A stretch of DNA of 10,126 nt from Desulfobacterales bacterium (GTDB lineage Bacteria > Desulfobacterota > Desulfobacteria > Desulfobacterales > C00003060), in NCBI GenBank assembly GCA_030613145.1, contig JAUWMM010000034.1:1-10126 (forward strand). The letters run 5' to 3'. Shown piece by piece: positions 1-6,210 of this stretch (within the stretch, counting starts at the first letter, position 1; every line of letters starts with the position of its first letter). The notes below the pieces were generated by a model that searched no databases, was not told where the DNA came from, and saw nothing but the letters and a program-made list of their open reading frames with translations. A program made the translations under genes and the position numbers.

Positions 1-1
1 C

Positions 2-61
2 ATCCAAATTCCCACAACCCTTCTTGCCCAGGTGGACAGCTGCGTTGGCGGGTAGACCGGA
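2..61 (+). other. aroB: Upstream piece of aroB ending in an in-frame TAG
   Basis: Read in the same frame as the downstream aroB part, these bases encode IQIPTTLLAQVDSCVGG, then TAG (53-55), then TG. This is the well-known 3-dehydroquinate synthase segment PTTLLAQVDSSVGGKTG, so homology continues across the stop without a frameshift. The stop replaces the Lys of GGKTG, which in characterised enzymes (Lys152 of the Aspergillus domain) contacts the substrate phosphonate. AAG to TAG is a single-base change. The N-terminal NAD-binding part lies outside the window, so whether the gene is otherwise intact cannot be judged. Confidence 0.8.
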
Positions 62-712
62 GTGGATCTTCCAGAGGGAAAAAATCTTCTGGGAACTTTC
101 TATCAGCCAAGGGCCGTTTATATAGGGCTGTCATTCCTAAAGACGCTTTCAGAGAAGGATCTTGCAAATGGGTTGGCAGAGATCATCAAATACAGCATAA
201 TTGGCGATCATAACCTCTTCGAATTCCTCGAACAAGAAAGCGACGGGATTAAGAAGCGCAAGCCTTCTCTAATGGAAAGCTTGGTTGGGCGTTCCTGCAA
301 GATAAAGGCAGATGTTGTGGAGATGGATGAAAAAGAACTTGGCTTGAGGCGCATTCTCAATTTTGGCCATACCCTGGGGCATGCACTGGAGGCTGCGTCC
401 GGCTATGGCCTTTCTCATGGAGAGGCTGTCTCAATAGGGATGGTCGGGGCTGCAAATATTTCGCATAGGCTCGATTACCTGGACATGGCATCTTACCAAA
501 GAATTGTTGATTTGATTAAACACTATCACCTGCCCACCAAGATTCCAGCAGGTATGGAGACGGCACAAATCATGGGCTTTATGGCAACTGACAAAAAGGC
601 CGTCGGAGGGCAACTGCACTTTGTGCTCATAAAAAAAATTGGCGCACCTTTTGTGACTCCTGAAATCCCCCCAGGTGTTGTGGTGGAGACCATTGAGGCA
701 CTTCAGGGATGA
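62..712 (+). CDS. aroB: 3-dehydroquinate synthase (AroB), C-terminal part, 5' side interrupted by a stop
   Basis: 3-Dehydroquinate synthase is an NAD- and metal-dependent cytoplasmic enzyme that converts DAHP to 3-dehydroquinate, the second shikimate step. The readable part from GTG 62 is 216 aa, against about 350-370 aa for the whole enzyme. Numbering from this codon, family active-site elements are present: GKN (6-8), E40 and K43 in the LAEIIKY segment, R97 and N100 with H103 and H107 in the NFGHTLGH stretch, H119 in SHGEA, and a DKK near the C-terminus. The GTG at 62 is only the first possible restart after the in-frame TAG at 53-55. A protein starting there would lack the whole NAD domain and is unlikely to be active alone. 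The true gene starts upstream of the window. The stop may be a real nonsense mutation, a read-through site or a sequencing error. The 3' end overlaps the next gene by 4 nt (ATGA). Identity of the family is certain; functionality is not. Confidence 0.88.
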   Translation: MDLPEGKNLLGTFYQPRAVYIGLSFLKTLSEKDLANGLAEIIKYSIIGDHNLFEFLEQESDGIKKRKPSLMESLVGRSCKIKADVVEMDEKELGLRRILNFGHTLGHALEAASGYGLSHGEAVSIGMVGAANISHRLDYLDMASYQRIVDLIKHYHLPTKIPAGMETAQIMGFMATDKKAVGGQLHFVLIKKIGAPFVTPEIPPGVVVETIEALQG

Positions 713-1845
713 GCAAGGATTCCTTAGACAGGCTAAGACGCAGAATTGAAGACCTGGACGTGGCACTCCTAAAGCTCTTGAACGAACGGGCAACAGTTGC
801 CATCCAGATCGGCAAACTCAAGACCCAAAACGGCCTGAGTATCTATGACCCAACCCGGGAAGAGGCGATATACGGGTATCTGGCCAAACACAACCATGGG
901 CCGATCAAGATTTCAGATATGAACAGAATATTTTCCGAGATAATCTCGGTTTCGAGAAAACTCCAGTTCACTGCGGCCTCCGACAACTCTGAACCTCCGG
1001 TGGAATCGGCTGCCGACAGAAACATAGGCGTGCTGAGCGGAAACACTGCAGTTTATTGTATTCTGGGAAACCCTGTGGCACACAGCATGAGCCCCCTTAT
1101 GCACAATACCGCATTCACGCTTCTTGGCATAGACGCGATCTACTTACCCTTTGAAGTGGAGGATCTGCAGGAAGCCGTTGCAGGCATGAAAGCACTTGGG
1201 ATAAAGGGTGCTAGCGTGACACACCCTTTTAAGACACAGATCATTAGTCTCATCGACGAAATTGATGATACAGCCGAAAAGATTGGGGCGGTCAACACAT
1301 TAGTCTTTGAGAAAGAAAGGATCCGAGGGACCAACACAGACTGGATTGGGGCTGTAAGGTGCCTTGAGACCTTGCTTACCATACAAGGTCACAACTTTGT
1401 GGTGCTCGGCGCAGGGGGGGCGGCAAGGGCTGTGGTTTTCGGTATAACCAGTAAAGGGGGCAAGGCTATTATTGTAAACAGGTCGGGGAAGCAAGGGAGT
1501 GCATTGGCCGAGGAATTTGATTGTGCTTTTGTTCCCCTTTCTGAGATCGAAAGCGTTCGTGGAGACTGTTTGGTCAATACCACACCCGTAGGAATGTATC
1601 CCAGAGAAGACGAGATGCCTGTACCAAAGCGGGTAATAGGTACATACAAGGCGGTTGCAGATGTTATATACAACCCCCTTCAGACAATGCTTCTAAAGGA
1701 GGCAAAGGCGGCAGGATGCATGGTGGCGAGCGGCTTTGAGATGTTTTTGTATCAGGGAACTGAACAGTTTACTATTTGGACCGGGATGAAGGCTCCGGTT
1801 AAGGAAATGGGGAAAGTGGTTTATGAAAGGTTGGCGACAAAATGA
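709..1845 (+). CDS. aroE: Bifunctional chorismate mutase (AroQ) - shikimate dehydrogenase (AroE) fusion
   Basis: This 378-aa protein carries two shikimate-pathway enzymes. Residues 1-90 are an AroQ-class chorismate mutase (chorismate to prephenate). Matching the E. coli P-protein mutase, the catalytic set is complete: R10, R27, K38, D47, R50, E51 and Q86. After a linker (about 88-112) comes shikimate dehydrogenase (3-dehydroshikimate to shikimate, NADPH). It shows GNPVAHSMSP at 120-129 (shikimate-binding serines), catalytic K175 in VTHPFK, D211 in NTDW, a dinucleotide-binding GAGGAA at 234-239, NRS at 257-259, NTTPVGM, and the C-terminal FLYQGTEQF glutamine segment. SDH normally has NTDG, so the Trp is a mild variant. 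The start ATG overlaps the aroB stop, and the end overlaps aroA by 4 nt, which implies translational coupling. Fusion of these two non-consecutive activities is unusual; both halves look active. The gene symbol covers the longer domain only. Confidence 0.93.
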   Translation: MSKDSLDRLRRRIEDLDVALLKLLNERATVAIQIGKLKTQNGLSIYDPTREEAIYGYLAKHNHGPIKISDMNRIFSEIISVSRKLQFTAASDNSEPPVESAADRNIGVLSGNTAVYCILGNPVAHSMSPLMHNTAFTLLGIDAIYLPFEVEDLQEAVAGMKALGIKGASVTHPFKTQIISLIDEIDDTAEKIGAVNTLVFEKERIRGTNTDWIGAVRCLETLLTIQGHNFVVLGAGGAARAVVFGITSKGGKAIIVNRSGKQGSALAEEFDCAFVPLSEIESVRGDCLVNTTPVGMYPREDEMPVPKRVIGTYKAVADVIYNPLQTMLLKEAKAAGCMVASGFEMFLYQGTEQFTIWTGMKAPVKEMGKVVYERLATK

Positions 1846-3104
1846 GGCTGATTAGACCGATCAAAAATATCAATGCGACGATCCGTGTGCCCGGTTCAAA
1901 GAGCTATACCCAAAGGGCCCTGATCACCTCTGCGCTGGCCGATGGCAGGTCTGTAATAAAAAATGCTTTAATCTCAGAGGATACTCTGCATTTGATAGAG
2001 GCCCTGAATTTGCTTGGCGCAACTATTGACCGAGAGCACCAAGATCTTGTTGTTGGGGGGACGGGCGGTAAACTCGTTACGCCTTCTTCAAAACTTTATC
2101 TGGGAAACAACGGAACCGGGCTCCGGTTTCTGACCGGCACCATCTCCTTGGGACATGGCACCTTTGTACTTGACGGTAACAGCCGAATGCGTCAAAGGCC
2201 GATTCAGCCTCTTGTTGATGCCCTAACCAAGATGGGGGTTAAGGCTTTGTGCGTTGAAGGGAACGGATGCCCCCCTGTGGAGGTCCGGGCAACAGGGCTT
2301 CCAGGGGGCAAGACAAGCTTGAATAGGGGGCTCAGCAGTCAGTATGTATCATCCCTCCTTCTATCCGCACCGTATGCTGAAAAAGATACCGAGATCGAGA
2401 TTTGCGCCAACCTTCCATCCTGGCCATATATAGAGCTGACCTTGGATGTGATGGCAAACTTTGGCGTGGAGGTATCAGTCTCCGAAGACAGACTTTTTTA
2501 TGTTAAGGCACCTAAAGTCTATCAGCCAAGAGAATATGTGATAGAGGGCGATCTCTCAAGCGCAACCTATTTTATGGCTGCAGCCGCCATCCTTGGCCAG
2601 AATATAAGAATATCGAATATTAACCCCAACTCGCTTCAGGGGGATTTGCGTTTTTTGGATATCCTGGAGACCATGGGATGCCAAGTATCCAAATCTGAAG
2701 AAGGGGTTCAGGTAACCGGGCCGTTGTCGAACCATGAGGATCTTTCTTTCGACTTGAACGACGTGCCGGACATGGTTCCGGCACTCGCTGTGGTATCTGC
2801 ATTCAGGAAGGGAAAGACCACCCTGAAAAACATATTGCATCTGAGGGTGAAGGAATCGGACAGGGTTGCCGCCCTGACCTGTGAGCTTAGAAAGATCGGT
2901 GCTCGGGCTGAAGAAATAGGAGATCAGATGGTAGTCCAGGGAATCGCTAGTCATGGGGCTGAAATAGACTGTTACAGCGATCACCGGATTGCCATGAGTT
3001 TTGCCATAGCTGGGTTGGCCATAGAGGGTATTGTCATTAAAGATCCTGATTGTGTCAAAAAATCGTTTCCGGATTTTTGGGAAAAGTTGGAGTCACTTGG
3101 TTAA
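1842..3104 (+). CDS. aroA: 3-phosphoshikimate 1-carboxyvinyltransferase (EPSP synthase)
   Basis: AroA joins shikimate-3-phosphate and phosphoenolpyruvate to give EPSP, the sixth pathway step, in the cytoplasm. At 420 aa it is full length. Visible motifs are K20-S21 and R25 in PGSKSYTQRAL, GNNGTGLRF at 88-96, a DGNSRMRQRPI stretch, GLSSQY, DLSSATYFMAAA, catalytic D310 in DVPDMVPA, E338 in RVKESDR, and DHRIAMSFA near the C-terminus. The PEP/glyphosate loop is atypical: the usual NAGTAMRP is NNGTGLRF, keeping the Gly equivalent to E. coli G96 and the Thr of T97, but with Phe in place of P101. KSYTQR resembles forms seen outside the enteric class. The start overlaps the aroE stop (ATGA). The TAA stop lies inside the first unit of an 8-nt repeat array that fills the gap to aroK. 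Confidence 0.96.
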   Translation: MRLIRPIKNINATIRVPGSKSYTQRALITSALADGRSVIKNALISEDTLHLIEALNLLGATIDREHQDLVVGGTGGKLVTPSSKLYLGNNGTGLRFLTGTISLGHGTFVLDGNSRMRQRPIQPLVDALTKMGVKALCVEGNGCPPVEVRATGLPGGKTSLNRGLSSQYVSSLLLSAPYAEKDTEIEICANLPSWPYIELTLDVMANFGVEVSVSEDRLFYVKAPKVYQPREYVIEGDLSSATYFMAAAAILGQNIRISNINPNSLQGDLRFLDILETMGCQVSKSEEGVQVTGPLSNHEDLSFDLNDVPDMVPALAVVSAFRKGKTTLKNILHLRVKESDRVAALTCELRKIGARAEEIGDQMVVQGIASHGAEIDCYSDHRIAMSFAIAGLAIEGIVIKDPDCVKKSFPDFWEKLESLG

Positions 3105-3178
3105 ATGGTCAAGTCGTCAAATAGTTGAGTGGTTGACCGGCTAACGACTCAACGAATTAACCATTTAACCCCTTAACT
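3099..3178 (+). repeat. Ten-unit 8-nt degenerate array forming an inverted repeat
   Basis: The aroA-aroK gap parses without remainder into ten 8-mers. The first five are GGTTAAAT, GGTCAAGT, CGTCAAAT, AGTTGAGT and GGTTGACC (NGTYRANN). The last five are GGCTAACG, ACTCAACG, AATTAACC, ATTTAACC and CCTTAACT (NNYYAACN, the complement pattern). It therefore folds on itself: GGTTAAATGGT (3099-3109) pairs perfectly with ACCATTTAACC (3160-3170), and GTTGAGT (3124-3130) with ACTCAAC (3147-3153). It covers the aroA stop codon and ends 5 nt before the aroK start. No T-run follows, so it is not a standard intrinsic terminator. It may be a dispersed intergenic repeat, an RNA-processing or stability element, or a protein-binding array. 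Confidence 0.85.
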
Positions 3179-3183
3179 AGGAT

Positions 3184-3705
3184 ATGAATATTGTCCTGAT
3201 TGGATACAGGGGTACCGGCAAGACATCCGTAGGGATGGCCCTTTCCAAAAGGCTTGGAAAGGCCTTTTGTGACACGGATGACTACATCGAAAAAAAAGCC
3301 GGAATACCAATCAGCGATATGGTGGCAAAGGAAGGCTGGACTTTTTTTCGGGCAAGGGAAAAAGAGATAATCCGCGAGGTATCCTGTTTCAAGGATTGCG
3401 TGATTGCTGCGGGCGGCGGTGCGGTCCTGGACGCTGAGAACGTGGAAAACCTCAAGAGGAATGGAGTAGTCATTTTACTTGAGGCTACAACCCAGACCAT
3501 TCTTGAACGAATGCGTTATGATAAAAAGACCGACCAACAGAGACCAAGCCTAACCGGGCAAGATCCATACGAGGAAATAGAAGAGGTTTTGGAATTCAGG
3601 AGGCCTATTTATCAAAAGGCCATGGATTTTTCTGTAGACACGACATCTAAGAGCATCGACCAGGTTCTTGATGAGATCGTCAAGAAACTGGGAGAGAATG
3701 TTTGA
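3184..3705 (+). CDS. aroK: Shikimate kinase
   Basis: Shikimate kinase phosphorylates shikimate at O3 with ATP, supplying the AroA substrate. It is 173 aa, the usual single-domain length. The Walker A loop GYRGTGKTS is at 7-15, the DTDD motif (30-33) holds the Asp that binds shikimate and Mg, FRAREKEI carries the shikimate-binding Arg, GGGAV is the next substrate loop, RPSLTG is the lid with its Arg, and a FRRPIY segment supplies the conserved late Arg. The ribosome site is weak: an AGGA at 3179-3182 is almost against the ATG, so translation may depend on the structure of the preceding 8-nt array. It is followed after 17 nt by aroC. AroK and AroL cannot be separated by eye; aroK is used as the generic name. 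Confidence 0.95.
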   Translation: MNIVLIGYRGTGKTSVGMALSKRLGKAFCDTDDYIEKKAGIPISDMVAKEGWTFFRAREKEIIREVSCFKDCVIAAGGGAVLDAENVENLKRNGVVILLEATTQTILERMRYDKKTDQQRPSLTGQDPYEEIEEVLEFRRPIYQKAMDFSVDTTSKSIDQVLDEIVKKLGENV

Positions 3706-3722
3706 ACGGTTACGGAGGTTAA

Positions 3723-4775
3723 ATGGCAGGCAACACGTTCGGACAGGTCTTTAAAGTTACTACATGGGGTGAGTCCCACGGCAAGGCCCTGGGGGTAATT
3801 ATCGACGGATGCCCCCCTAACTTGCCTCTAGAGGCAGATGACGTTCAACTGGACCTTGACAGAAGAAAACCCAAGGGCTCACCCACAAGTACACCAAGAA
3901 GGGAACCGGATCGAGTCGAACTCCTTTCCGGCACATTTCAAGGAATGACCACCGGAACGCCTATCTCGCTCCTTATCCATAACAAGGATGTGGATAGTAG
4001 AACGTACGAGAAGATGAAAGACATCTTCAGGCCGGGGCATGGCGATTTCACTTATCAAAAAAAATACGGGATACGCGATTACAGGGGCGGGGGCAGGGCC
4101 TCCGGCAGGGAAACAGCGGCAAGAGTTGCGGCAGGTGCCATTGCCAGGAAGGTGCTGGACAAAGAGGACATTCTTGTAAAGGCCTATACCTTGGAGCTCG
4201 CAGGGATAAGGGTGAAACAGTTAGACCTGGACGTAATAGACAAAAATCCGTTTCTTGTGCCGGACATGGATGCAGCAAACCATATGCAGAAAAGGATTAA
4301 GGAAATTAAGAAATCCGGAGATTCGGCCGGCGGGATTGTTGAAGTGCTGGTTCAGGGGTGTCCTGCCGGACTAGGGGAGCCCGTATTTGATAAACTCGAT
4401 GCCGATCTTGCAAAGGCTCTCATGAGTATAGGGGCTGTAAAAGCCGTTGAAATTGGTGTGGGCCTGGAGGCGGCCCGGCTACTCGGTTCTGAATGCAATG
4501 ATGAAATCACGCCCCAAGGATTTGCAACAAATCGCTCCGGGGGTATACTGGCAGGTATTTCCAATGGTGATGACATTGTGCTGAGAGCTGCCGTAAAGCC
4601 CATTCCATCCATTGAAAAGGAACAACGCACGGTGGATATAAACATGAAGCCGACAACGCTCTCGGTTAAGGGCAGACACGATATATCAGCCATACCAAGG
4701 ATTGTTCCGGTTTGCGAGGCCATGGTAAGGCTGGTAATTGTGGACCACTTGTTGAGGCAAAGAGCTATAGAATAG
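3723..4775 (+). CDS. aroC: Chorismate synthase
   Basis: AroC removes phosphate from EPSP by 1,4-elimination to give chorismate, needing reduced FMN. The 350-aa length fits the family. Diagnostic stretches are WGESHG at 15-20 with the catalytic His19, DRRKPKGSPTSTPRREPD near 46-63, RPGHGDFTY with the second active-site His, GGGRASGRET, NRSGGILAGISNGDDI, and the C-terminal KGRHDISAIPR with its conserved Asp and Arg. A clear Shine-Dalgarno GGAGG (3714-3718) sits 4 nt before ATG 3723, which fixes the start. It is the last gene of the operon here. It ends in TAG, 8 nt before the stop of a convergent gene, with no terminator visible between them. Confidence 0.97.
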   Translation: MAGNTFGQVFKVTTWGESHGKALGVIIDGCPPNLPLEADDVQLDLDRRKPKGSPTSTPRREPDRVELLSGTFQGMTTGTPISLLIHNKDVDSRTYEKMKDIFRPGHGDFTYQKKYGIRDYRGGGRASGRETAARVAAGAIARKVLDKEDILVKAYTLELAGIRVKQLDLDVIDKNPFLVPDMDAANHMQKRIKEIKKSGDSAGGIVEVLVQGCPAGLGEPVFDKLDADLAKALMSIGAVKAVEIGVGLEAARLLGSECNDEITPQGFATNRSGGILAGISNGDDIVLRAAVKPIPSIEKEQRTVDINMKPTTLSVKGRHDISAIPRIVPVCEAMVRLVIVDHLLRQRAIE

Positions 4776-4783
4776 AAGCCATT

Positions 4784-5191
4784 TCAAATCAAGTATTCCC
4801 TCCACAGTTGTACCCTGAGGTCTTCCAGTGTTCTAATTTTCTTGTTCATCATAGGCAACAAATTTGGGTCTTGCCGGTCCATTTTATCTTGCAGCTTTGA
4901 ACATAAATATCGATGGCAAATAAAGGGTCGGGCCTGGGGGGTAAGAAGGCAACCGGTTGGTGACAGAAACTGACAACCTTTCCCCCTGTGTTTCCTTCTT
5001 GGCACACTATTGCCGCGAAGTACCTTGGCAAAAATAATATCCTTCTCATCATATAGGTACTGCACTCTCTTGCAACAAGGCTCCTCACATGCAGGACATA
5101 TTCGTGCGACATAATCCCGCTGAAGCAAGATCACTTCACATAACAGCCGATCTATCTCTCTTGCAACCTGTAGCGCCTGGGTATTAAACAT
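4784..5191 (-). CDS. YkgJ-type cysteine-cluster protein (putative Zn/Fe-binding)
   Basis: The predicted protein is 135 aa and cytoplasmic (no signal or membrane segment). Its Cys pattern marks the YkgJ/UPF0153 family: C32, C35, C39-C40, then C73, C81, C92 and C97, within CPACEEPCC, GCQFLSPTGC and RPFICHRYLC. The family is proposed to bind zinc or iron clusters; the cellular role is not established and none is assigned here. The start at 5191 is chosen because a GGAG (complement of 5199-5202) lies 7 nt upstream and the protein then begins with an amphipathic helix. An in-frame ATG at 5284 would add 31 residues, but they look unlike the family and have no ribosome site. It converges on aroC with an 8-nt gap. 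It may be regulated from the divergent region 5192-5580. Confidence 0.8.
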   Translation of the reverse strand: MFNTQALQVAREIDRLLCEVILLQRDYVARICPACEEPCCKRVQYLYDEKDIIFAKVLRGNSVPRRKHRGKGCQFLSPTGCLLTPQARPFICHRYLCSKLQDKMDRQDPNLLPMMNKKIRTLEDLRVQLWREYLI

Positions 5192-5198
5192 GATGTTG

Positions 5199-5202
5199 CT
5201 CC
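5199..5202 (-). promoter_or_regulatory. Shine-Dalgarno deciding the YkgJ-family start
   Basis: Read on the minus strand, ACGGAG precedes the ATG at 5191-5189 with 7 nt after the GGAG. The upstream alternative ATG at 5284 has only A/T-rich sequence before it. This is the reason for preferring the shorter protein. Confidence 0.55.
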
Positions 5203-5357
5203 GTGTGCATCCGGTCCTGGGTCGAACGCATCGGGAAGCACCATATCTTCCTATGAGCGTAAAGTCAAACCGGTTTTTCATCATTTATGCAATATCATCA
5301 ACACATTATCATAACGATTTGCCCCTCTTTTCCCTTTCCGGTTTTTTCAAATGCCTG

Positions 5358-5387
5358 TAGACAAATTTGTCCGCTTATTCGTCTAAT
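5358..5387 (+). promoter_or_regulatory. Sigma-70-type promoter candidate for the ECF sigma operon
   Basis: TAGACA (5358-5363), an 18-nt spacer and TCTAAT (5382-5387) match the housekeeping -35/-10 consensus at 5 of 6 positions each. Transcription would begin near 5394, leaving a leader of about 185 nt before the sigma-factor ATG at 5581. Both hexamers are embedded in perfect palindromes, described separately. No typical ECF promoter was recognised, so autoregulation is not shown. Confidence 0.5.
5360..5371. promoter_or_regulatory. Palindrome over the -35 (possible operator)
   Basis: GACAAATTTGTC is a perfect 12-bp palindrome that covers five bases or fewer of the -35 hexamer and extends into the spacer. 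A dimeric regulator bound here would occlude RNA polymerase. No specific regulator family is recognised. Confidence 0.45.
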
Positions 5388-5395
5388 GCATTAGA
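5382..5395. promoter_or_regulatory. Palindrome over the -10 (possible operator)
   Basis: TCTAATGCATTAGA is a perfect 14-bp palindrome containing the whole -10 hexamer and reaching the expected transcription start. Its centre is 23 bp from that of the palindrome at 5360-5371, about two helical turns, which would put two dimers on nearly the same face. The two palindromes differ in sequence, so they may serve different proteins. Confidence 0.45.
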
Positions 5396-5409
5396 ACCTG
5401 TTAAAAAAA

Positions 5410-5464
5410 CCTTTTTCAAACGAAAAACTTTCCAAAACGTAATACTTTACGTGTCTGAAAAAGG
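5410..5464 (+). promoter_or_regulatory. Extended hairpin in the sigma-operon leader
   Basis: CCTTTTTCA (5410-5418) pairs perfectly with TGAAAAAGG (5456-5464). Inside, ACGTAA (5437-5442) and TTACGT (5447-5452) form a 6-bp stem with a 4-nt loop. The interior is asymmetric (18 nt left, 3 nt right). It starts about 16 nt after the predicted transcript start. It lacks a following T-run, so it is more likely a leader structure or binding site than a terminator. Confidence 0.45.
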
Positions 5465-5580
5465 CCACGTTGCGAAGGAGATCCTTGGAGACGTTCCAAT
5501 CGTAACGATAGTGTGAGAACCATAATAAAAGGTAGGGAATTATAGACAGGTGCCTACGGAACGGGTATTTAAGATAACCT

Positions 5581-6210
5581 ATGCCTCAGACGGCTCAAAA
5601 ACAACACTATGCTCGGGCACCGGGCACCGGTTCTCAGGTGACGTCTCTGGTGAAGGAGGCTAAAGCAGGGAGCAGAACCGCCTTTGAACAACTTGTGGAT
5701 CTGTTTCAGGAAGATATCTTCCGAATGGTCTTCTACCGTACCCGCTCCACTATGGACGCGGAGGATCTGGCGCAAGATATCTTCATGCAGGCGTTCAAGA
5801 ACCTGTCCGGACTCAAGGCTGTTGACCGGTTCCGAAGCTGGCTTTATAGCATCGCATTAAATCGGGTCCGCGATTTTAATCGAAAAAAACGATTTCGGTC
5901 CTTGTTCTATTCTTTTAACGACAGTCATGAGGTTGCTCAATCATATGCCAAAACCAACGATCATCACGAGGCCTTGGATAACCTTATGATACAAGATTTC
6001 TGGAAACAGATCGGATTGCTCCTGGACAAGCTGTCACGTATGGAAAGGGAGGTGTTCTTATTGAGATTTATGGACCATCTCAGTATCAAGGAAATCTCCC
6101 GGGTTCTGGGTAAGAGTGAAAGTACCGTTAAAACCCATCTGTATCGGGCACTTCAGAAATTCAAAAGGGAGTATTCGATACTTCAATTACTACAGGAGGG
6201 AACACCGTGA
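5581..6210 (+). CDS. ECF-type RNA polymerase sigma factor
   Basis: This 209-aa cytoplasmic protein has the two-domain ECF layout. Sigma-2 is at about 34-104, with the DAEDLAQDIFMQAF core (59-72) that contacts polymerase and the -10, followed by WLYSIALNRVRDF. Sigma-4 is at about 148-197, with the -35-binding helix-turn-helix LSIKEISRVLGKSESTVKTHLYRAL at about 167-191 (key residues E171, S179, T182, K184, R189). There is no sigma-3, as expected. The first 30 residues are a polar extension. An in-frame TAA at 5575-5577 rules out an earlier start. ATG 5581 has no good Shine-Dalgarno, and a downstream GTG at 5638 is no better, so the start is moderately certain. It overlaps its anti-sigma gene by 4 nt (GTGA). 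Its target promoters and trigger are unknown; the neighbours suggest an envelope or metal signal. Confidence 0.93.
   Translation: MPQTAQKQHYARAPGTGSQVTSLVKEAKAGSRTAFEQLVDLFQEDIFRMVFYRTRSTMDAEDLAQDIFMQAFKNLSGLKAVDRFRSWLYSIALNRVRDFNRKKRFRSLFYSFNDSHEVAQSYAKTNDHHEALDNLMIQDFWKQIGLLLDKLSRMEREVFLLRFMDHLSIKEISRVLGKSESTVKTHLYRALQKFKREYSILQLLQEGTP

Larger units (their letters stand above)
5192..5580. other. Gene-free divergent control region
   Basis: No coding stretch is convincing between the YkgJ-family gene and the ECF sigma gene. Besides the promoter, the two palindromes and the 5410-5464 hairpin, it holds a cluster of short symmetric elements: TTGGA/TCCAA (5485-5489/5495-5499), ATCGT-A-ACGAT (5499-5509) and GTAGG/CCTAC (5532-5536/5553-5557). 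A minus-strand -10-like TATGAT (complement of 5308-5313) could serve the YkgJ-family gene, but no -35 goes with it. No known riboswitch class was recognised. Confidence 0.5.

Noticed and set aside
53..55. Genome-wide TAG recoding (pyrrolysine as a standard sense codon)
   Set aside because: Three other genes in the window end naturally in TAG at their family-typical length, so TAG works as a stop here; only site-specific read-through at aroB remains open.
3099..3178. CRISPR array or intrinsic terminator in the aroA-aroK gap
   Set aside because: Units are 8 nt without spacers, and no T-run follows the inverted repeat, while the operon continues with aroK.
4712..4900. Plus-strand ORF of 62 aa at the end of aroC
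   Set aside because: It overlaps aroC in another frame and then the YkgJ-family gene antisense; no ribosome site or recognisable protein features.
5360..5395. Integron attC or phage attachment site from the paired palindromes
   Set aside because: No integrase gene, no attC core (GTTRRRY/RYYYAAC) pair, and the palindromes coincide with promoter hexamers.
5475..5505. Possible leader peptide: AAGGAG followed by TTG and six codons to TAA
   Set aside because: TTG start with only 4 nt spacing and no regulatory codon run; could easily be chance.
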